Shown piece by piece: positions 6,494 through 10,375 of a DNA stretch of 10,375 bases (position 1 is its first letter; every line of letters starts with the position of its first letter). The DNA comes from Sedimentisphaerales bacterium (GTDB lineage: Bacteria; Planctomycetota; Phycisphaerae; Sedimentisphaerales; SG8-4): assembly GCA_016928975.1 (NCBI GenBank), contig JAFGJR010000107.1:1-10375 (forward strand). Reading direction: 5' to 3'. Position numbers and translations under genes: made by a program. Below the pieces are notes generated by a model. The model searched no databases, was not told where the DNA came from, and saw only the letters and a list, made by a program, of their open reading frames with translations.

Positions 6494-7462
6494 ATGAAGC
6501 CGGCATTCCTTGAATCTCTTCCCGGGCACATCCGAGGTTCCTTCCTCGCCGTGCTCCTGGTGGCGGCGGTCGCCGGTCAAACCGTCAGGGCTGAGAATCC
6601 TACCCCGGATTCGAAGAAGGAGGGCAAGTGGGGGCCGCATCTGTCGGCGGAAGAAAAGGCCGGGATCGCCAGGCTCTCTGTGCCGGAACTGACCGAAATG
6701 GTTCGCAAGGGGGACGCGGTGCACGGCATGGAAGCGCTCTCGGTGCTGGAACGAGGCAGCGGGTGGCGCGACAACCTGAACCTGTTGCTGGGGATTGCGG
6801 CGGAGAACCGTAGCGACATGATCGTGGAGGGCCTCGTCCAATCGCAGAACGTCGGCGACAGCCCGGCGGACCAGCAGGCCGTGGACCGCTACCTGGATTT
6901 CCTCGAAAAGCAGTTGTCCCTGGACAAGCCGGCGGTGTCGGCCGGCCAATGCGTCCGCAGCATCGGACAAGCCGTAAGGCCCAAGCGGCCGCATTTCGTG
7001 CCACCCACAGCCGAGCGTCCCAAGATCCCCGCGCCGTATGGCATTGAAAGGGCCGTGAGGATTCTGACCGTACAGTTGGACAGTCCGAAACCGAGAGCCC
7101 GCTGGGCGGCCATCGGTTGGCTGGGTAGTCTTGCCAACTGCCCGGAGGTCAGGAAGGACATCAAGGTGCTGTTGGAGGCACAGGAAGCGAAGGAACAGGC
7201 CTTCGCTGAGACGCCGGAGCAGACCCGGCCGGGGTCAGGCGTCAGCAGGGAGCAGCTTGTGTTTGTTGTTCGAAGAGCCTTGATCAGCATCTCGCACGCG
7301 GAGGCAGTAGAGACGCCAAGCCGGCCGGTCGACTCATCTGAGCAGATTTGCGACTATCCCGGAGACGCCGAGACGTCGAGCCAGCCTGAGGGCCCAGTTG
7401 AGCCGACTCGTGACCATTCCGTATTTGAGAAGGCACCTGACGACGGCGAGGCCGAGCAATAA
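6494..7462 (+). CDS. exported helical-repeat-like hypothetical protein
   Basis: This is a 322-residue protein. ATG 6494 is chosen because CAGGAGA lies 6 bases upstream, the promoter at 6435-6463 is placed for it, and the protein then starts with a signal peptide (hydrophobic core about residues 15-28, cleavage at VRA|EN after residue 33). The mature part is mostly helical. Segments such as LSVPELTEMVRKGDAVHGMEAL, and later AVRILTVQLDSPKPRARWAAIGWLG, look like HEAT/ARM-type helix pairs, which usually mediate protein contacts. The C-terminal 60 or so residues are rich in Pro, Glu, Ser and Asp and probably disordered. I recognise no catalytic motif. The gene stands alone between a promoter and a weak terminator-like hairpin, and its GC is higher than in the preceding operon. 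The HEAT-like call is weak; the exported location is well supported. Confidence 0.8.
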   Translation: MKPAFLESLPGHIRGSFLAVLLVAAVAGQTVRAENPTPDSKKEGKWGPHLSAEEKAGIARLSVPELTEMVRKGDAVHGMEALSVLERGSGWRDNLNLLLGIAAENRSDMIVEGLVQSQNVGDSPADQQAVDRYLDFLEKQLSLDKPAVSAGQCVRSIGQAVRPKRPHFVPPTAERPKIPAPYGIERAVRILTVQLDSPKPRARWAAIGWLGSLANCPEVRKDIKVLLEAQEAKEQAFAETPEQTRPGSGVSREQLVFVVRRALISISHAEAVETPSRPVDSSEQICDYPGDAETSSQPEGPVEPTRDHSVFEKAPDDGEAEQ

Positions 7463-7545
7463 CCTGCTGAGGAACGACGAAGCAGATACCGTAGAAAGCG
7501 GCGATAGTCCCTGCCGGCTGTCCGGGAGTTCTCCAACCATCGGCC

Positions 7546-7568
7546 GCCGCGTCGGATGCGGCAGTTTT
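7546..7568 (+). terminator. weak terminator-like hairpin
   Basis: A stem GCCGC/GCGGC (7546-7550 with 7558-7562) plus a G-T pair closes a 5-base loop; AG and then TTTT follow. It lies 83 bases after the stop of the 6494 gene. The stem is short, so the call is uncertain. Confidence 0.35.
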
Positions 7569-7627
7569 CAATACTGGAAACCGCCTTTACCCCTCCCCAC
7601 GAAGAGATCGAATAGGCCAGAAAAGCG

Positions 7628-7660
7628 TTGACGTAACCCCATTGCTTCTGTTAGTTTAGT
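7628..7660 (+). promoter_or_regulatory. possible promoter for the 98-aa gene
   Basis: TTGACG (7628-7633) matches a -35 box in 5 of 6 bases. The T-rich run TTAGTTTAGT (7651-7660) contains only poor -10 matches (TAGTTT at an 18-base spacer). It is the best candidate in the 233-base gap before the gene at 7696. Confidence 0.25.
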
Positions 7661-7695
7661 GCCTTCCTTATTCGCCGTAAGGGGGTTGAACTAAC

Positions 7696-7992
7696 GTGAG
7701 CGTCGCAGTGGATCGGAGCAGCGCGGCTGACTCCAACGAACTCGAAGCGTTCATCGACAGCCTCACGGACGAAGACAAGATGTTATTGCGGCTCAGGGAG
7801 GAGTTGTACGAGGGACGATGGGACGCCATGCTGGCGGACCTGAACGACCGGCTGGGGGGCAAACCCTACATCTTTCGTCTGGCCAGTCGCATTCAGGACG
7901 ACATCGCCCGCGTCGAGCGGCTCAGTCGTTTCGAGCGAAAGAACGGCATTGATCTGGCCACAGCCCTGTGGCCCGACGAGTACGGACGGTAA
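7696..7992 (+). CDS. small soluble hypothetical protein (98 aa)
   Basis: GTG 7696 is preceded by AAGGGGG (7679-7685), 10 bases upstream. The 98-residue product is highly charged, has no signal peptide or membrane segment, and looks wholly helical (ELEAFIDSLTDEDKMLLRLREELYEGRWDAM and on to the C-terminal ATALWPDEYGR). Codons end mostly in G or C, as expected for a real gene in the right-hand part of the window. I do not recognise the family. The gap to the next gene is 71 bases in the same direction, so it may be cotranscribed with the beta-propeller lipoprotein. A small cytosolic adaptor or regulatory protein is possible, but nothing here shows it. Confidence 0.7.
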   Translation: MSVAVDRSSAADSNELEAFIDSLTDEDKMLLRLREELYEGRWDAMLADLNDRLGGKPYIFRLASRIQDDIARVERLSRFERKNGIDLATALWPDEYGR

Positions 7993-8063
7993 GCCCGTGA
8001 GGCGGCAGTCGGCCTGCGGCGAGGGATGTGCGGCCGGCCTCAGTCTAAGAAAGGTTCGAGACT

Positions 8064-9239
8064 ATGAAGAAGGCGACGGTCTGGACAATCGTGATGGTGG
8101 CGGCGTGTGTGCTGGGCGTCAGCGGTTGCCGCAAGCCTGCCGCCGAACAGCCGCTCCTGTCGAAACAGGACTTGACGGCCGGCGACCTGAAGGAATTCTG
8201 GGCCGCGACCTTGCCCCTGGAAAAGGGCGAGACGATCCTGCATCTCTACTGCGAGCGAGGCAATCTCTACGCCGTCTCCAGCACGAACCAGTTAAGGTGC
8301 GTCGACGCGTTCTCCGGTCGCATCAAGTGGACCGTCAAGCTCTGTGACGACAACCTGACGCCTTCACCCGTCAGCCAGCTTGGCGCCGACGTGGCCTACG
8401 TGGCCGTGATCGACAAGCTGTACAGCTTCCTGGCCGACACGGGGCAGCCCCTGCCGCCGAGACGGATGAACATGGCTCCGAGCACCAGGCTGTTCATCGC
8501 GCCGCCGTTTGTCTACTTCGGAACGCACGAAGGCTGGATGGTCGCCGAGCACGTCACCAATCGGGCCCAGAGCTGGGACCGCCTGACCCACGCACCGATC
8601 ATCAGCGCCCCGGTCGCTGCCGCCGGCAAGGTCTATTTCGCCAATGAGGATGGCGAGGTCGTCGCCAGCGACGGCGGACAGCGGCATGTCGAGTGGACCT
8701 TCAAGGCCCGCGACGCGTTCGAGGGCGACCTGAAGCTTTCGGCCACCCAGGGGCTGGTCGTGGCCGCGTGCCGCGACTACTCGGTCTATGCCCTGAACCC
8801 GACGAGCGGCCACCCGGCTTGGATCTGCACGACCGGCGACCCGATTCTCAAGGCGCCGTTCGTTTACGGCAACCGCATCTACGTCCTCACCGAACCGCAC
8901 GTGCTGCTGTCCCTCGACGAACTGGACGGAGAGCGGCCGCTCTGGTCGGTCGAGAACGTCGGCAGCTTCCTGGCGGCGAGCCCGCGAGCCCTCTACGTTT
9001 TGATGACCGACGGGAACATTGCAGCCCTGTCGCATCGGGACGGCTCGGTCCTGTTCATCCTCGACGGGCAACTGCTCGACGTCCTGGCCCTGAACGAGAT
9101 CGACGGCCAGTTGTTCGTCGCCAACCGCAAAGGCCGGATCGTGGCCATTCGCGAGGTCAAGGGCAAGTACGACGAGGACGCGGCCAAGGCCGCATCGCCC
9201 ACCGGCCAGAAGAGCGAGGACGCGCTGTTGATCGAATAG
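8064..9239 (+). CDS. PQQ-like beta-propeller lipoprotein (BamB-like fold)
   Basis: This is a 391-residue protein. ATG 8064 follows GAAAGG (8049-8054). The N-terminus is a lipoprotein signal with lipobox VSGC, so Cys22 should be acylated and the protein anchored in a membrane facing the periplasm. Residues about 55-375 carry repeated blades of the PQQ/quinoprotein type: LYAVSSTNQLRCVDAFSGRIKWTVKL, VYFANEDGEVVASD...VEWTF, VYALNPTSGHPAWICT, IYVLTEPHVLLSLD...PLWSVEN, NIAALSHRDGSVLFIL, and LFVANRKGRIVAIREV. The pattern 'x-Y-A-x-D/N-x-x-T/S-G-x-x-x-W' is that of PQQ_2-like repeats. Such lipoproteins include BamB of the outer-membrane assembly machine, but many are of unknown role, and nothing nearby points to Bam. 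The tail after 375 is charged and probably flexible. A strong intrinsic terminator follows at 9316-9350. Confidence 0.9.
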   Translation: MKKATVWTIVMVAACVLGVSGCRKPAAEQPLLSKQDLTAGDLKEFWAATLPLEKGETILHLYCERGNLYAVSSTNQLRCVDAFSGRIKWTVKLCDDNLTPSPVSQLGADVAYVAVIDKLYSFLADTGQPLPPRRMNMAPSTRLFIAPPFVYFGTHEGWMVAEHVTNRAQSWDRLTHAPIISAPVAAAGKVYFANEDGEVVASDGGQRHVEWTFKARDAFEGDLKLSATQGLVVAACRDYSVYALNPTSGHPAWICTTGDPILKAPFVYGNRIYVLTEPHVLLSLDELDGERPLWSVENVGSFLAASPRALYVLMTDGNIAALSHRDGSVLFILDGQLLDVLALNEIDGQLFVANRKGRIVAIREVKGKYDEDAAKAASPTGQKSEDALLIE

Positions 9240-9315
9240 CCGATCCGCCGCCATGGCACACGTGCATCCCCGCGGGGCTGCAGCTTGAGCCGCATGCGAT
9301 CAGGGATATGCCACC

Positions 9316-9350
9316 GATGGCGGGATGCGAACGTCCCGCCATCTTTTCTT
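9316..9350 (+). terminator. strong intrinsic terminator
   Basis: A perfect 10-bp stem GATGGCGGGA (9316-9325) and TCCCGCCATC (9334-9343) encloses an 8-base loop and is followed directly by TTTTCTT. It ends the beta-propeller transcript, 76 bases after that gene's stop. Only 32 bases separate it from the next start codon. Confidence 0.9.
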
Positions 9351-9382
9351 GCGCTCCAGGGGCCGCACGGGAGACCGAGGCT

Positions 9383-10285
9383 ATGAACGTTGGCTTCCTG
9401 ACCGCCTGTCTGAATGACGTGAGCCTGCCGGAGGTGGCCCGCTGGGCGGCCGAGTCGGGCTTCGCCGCCCTCGAGGTCCCGTGCCGGGCGAGCGGGGCCA
9501 AGTGGTTCGACGGCGCCGCCATTGTGCCGGCGAAGGTCGACGATGCGGCTGCGGCCGAAGCCGAGCAACTGCTGGCCGCGACCGGCCTGCATTTCAGTTG
9601 CCTGACCACCAGCGACAACCTTCTGGAGCCCGACGAGTCCCGCCGCCAGCGCTACTGGCAACTCCTGATCGACACGATCCGAGCGGCCGCGAAGCTTCGG
9701 GTCAAGACCGTCTCGTGCCGAATTGGCCGCAACCCCGCCACACGCATCGGCGAGTGCATTGCCGCTTGGGGCCGCATGGCTGCCGAGGCCATTGCCGTCG
9801 CGGAGGAGTGCGACGTGCGCATCGCCGTCGAGAATTCGCCGATGGTCGGCTGGCAGACCGAGGATGCGCCGGGCAACCTGGCTTTCTCGCCCGAACTCTG
9901 GGAGAAGATCTTCACCCACGCTCACAGCGACACCGTGGGCCTGAACTTCGACCCCGCGCCGCTGGTGTGGCTGGAGGTCGACTACGTGGAGGCCGTCACG
10001 GCCTACGCCGAGTACATTTTCCACGTCCGGGCCAACGACGTGGAGGTTTTCGCCGACCGCCGCAGTGACTGCTCGGTGTTACGTCCTAACGGAGGCTGGT
10101 GGCGCCGGCGCATGCCCGGGCACGGACAGGTGGCCTGGCCGCGGCTCATCAGCCGCCTGCAGGAGAACCGCTACAACGGGTCGCTGTCGATCGCCTACGA
10201 CGACCCGGTGTTCAACGACTCGCAGGACGCCATCAAGCGCGGCCTGGTGTTCGGCCGGCGGTTCCTGGAACGCTACATCGTCTGA
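9383..10285 (+). CDS. sugar phosphate isomerase/epimerase-like TIM-barrel protein
   Basis: This is a 300-residue protein, normal for the xylose-isomerase-like TIM-barrel (AP endonuclease 2) family. ATG 9383 is chosen because it starts the typical first strand (MNVGFLTACLND, then the helix and FAALEV of strand 2) and has GGGAGA at 9369-9374. The frame is open far upstream, but only as a shadow of the lipoprotein gene. Metal-site positions of the family are present: Glu150 in IAVENSP, Asp190 in LNFDPAPL, His214 in FHVRANDVEVF, and an acidic residue at the end of strand 8 (Asp273/Asp274 in SIAYDD, where many members have Glu). MPGHGQVAWPRLISRL is the usual 'GxGxvdW' segment before the last strand. 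Members isomerise or epimerise sugars, inositols or related polyols with a divalent metal; the substrate cannot be read here. There is no signal peptide, so it is cytosolic. Confidence 0.92.
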   Translation: MNVGFLTACLNDVSLPEVARWAAESGFAALEVPCRASGAKWFDGAAIVPAKVDDAAAAEAEQLLAATGLHFSCLTTSDNLLEPDESRRQRYWQLLIDTIRAAAKLRVKTVSCRIGRNPATRIGECIAAWGRMAAEAIAVAEECDVRIAVENSPMVGWQTEDAPGNLAFSPELWEKIFTHAHSDTVGLNFDPAPLVWLEVDYVEAVTAYAEYIFHVRANDVEVFADRRSDCSVLRPNGGWWRRRMPGHGQVAWPRLISRLQENRYNGSLSIAYDDPVFNDSQDAIKRGLVFGRRFLERYIV

Positions 10286-10297
10286 ACGGCCCGCACG

Positions 10298-10334
10298 GCG
10301 GCGCGGCGTTTCGCTGGGAAACGCCGGGCGCCGC
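10298..10334 (+). terminator. GC-rich hairpin after the isomerase gene
   Basis: The stem GGCGTTTC/GAAACGCC (10305-10312 with 10318-10325) plus one C-G pair is extended, after a 2-base bulge, by six more GC pairs (10298-10303 with 10329-10334). No T tract follows, so it may be a rho-aided or weak terminator, or a hairpin in an operon gap. Confidence 0.45.
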
Positions 10335-10336
10335 GG

Positions 10337-10350
10337 GCAGACAGGTCTGC
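10337..10350. promoter_or_regulatory. inverted repeat next to a ribosome binding site
   Basis: The inverted repeat GCAGAC-AG-GTCTGC abuts the ribosome binding site AAGGAG of the next gene. It could be a small operator or chance. Confidence 0.25.
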
Positions 10351-10365
10351 AAGGAGCACAATCTC

Positions 10366-10375
10366 ATGGCGGACA
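10366..10375 (+). CDS. start of the next gene (3' part outside window)
   Basis: ATG 10366 follows a strong AAGGAG (10351-10356) at a 9-base spacing. Only Met-Ala-Asp is visible before the window ends, so nothing can be said about function. It lies 80 bases after the isomerase stop on the same strand and could be part of the same unit. Confidence 0.6.

Noticed and set aside
5990..6994. A 334-residue minus-strand open frame across the intergenic region and the 6494 gene
   Set aside because: It runs through the large hairpin and the promoter, shares most of its length with a well-supported + strand gene, and shows no protein-like domain pattern.
8364..9254. A 296-residue minus-strand open frame inside the lipoprotein gene
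   Set aside because: It is a high-GC antisense shadow of clear beta-propeller repeats.
8693..9382. Upstream in-frame extension of the isomerase gene
   Set aside because: It overlaps the lipoprotein gene and the terminator, and its product is Arg/Pro-rich. The TIM barrel starts naturally at ATG 9383.
1..10375. CRISPR array, tRNA or rRNA genes, insertion sequence or attachment site
   Set aside because: No regularly spaced repeats, cloverleaf-like segments, transposase or integrase motifs, or matching end repeats were seen on either strand.

Overview
The window carries ten genes, nine of them on the + strand. It most likely comes from a Planctomycetota-type (perhaps Phycisphaerae-like) bacterium. 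The signs are moderate-to-high GC, many exported proteins of unknown function, a DUF1573 protein with the family's Cys-Gly-Cys motif, a PQQ-type beta-propeller lipoprotein and a sugar phosphate isomerase/epimerase-like TIM barrel. This assignment is inferred from gene content only. No rRNA, tRNA, CRISPR array, transposase or phage gene is visible.

Left part (1-1567): the 3' end of a cysteine-rich, transglutaminase-like protein runs off the left edge, followed by an exported protein of unknown function. Next, on the opposite strand (1601-2305), is a housekeeping YggS/PLPBP-family PLP-binding protein. It is convergent with the left genes across a short hairpin. A 412-base gene-free region follows. 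It holds a perfect TATAAT facing yggS, a perfect TTGACA facing right that is separated from TATATT by a spacer containing eleven consecutive G residues, and a perfect 20-bp palindrome.

Middle part (2718-6029): three tightly spaced + strand genes form a probable operon. They encode a membrane-anchored DUF1573 protein, a TPR-like protein with an export signal and a C-terminal membrane anchor, and a secreted Cys-rich protein whose centre resembles the membrane-inserting region of ETX/MTX2 (aerolysin-type) beta-pore-forming proteins. A large hairpin at 6089-6137 probably ends this unit. These genes and the left-edge genes use a more mixed third codon position than yggS and the right-hand genes. 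They look like a variable, surface-directed accessory block around a conserved gene.

Right part (6494-10375): an exported helical-repeat-like protein with a good sigma70-type promoter, a 98-aa soluble hypothetical protein, a BamB/PQQ-like beta-propeller lipoprotein ended by a textbook intrinsic terminator, a sugar phosphate isomerase/epimerase-like protein, and the first three codons of another gene with a strong ribosome binding site.

The most notable signals are the possibly length-variable poly-G promoter spacer in front of the DUF1573/TPR/secreted-protein operon, and the pore-former-like sequence in that operon's last gene. Together they would suggest a switchable envelope or secreted system. 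That is inference; no complete known system could be recognised.
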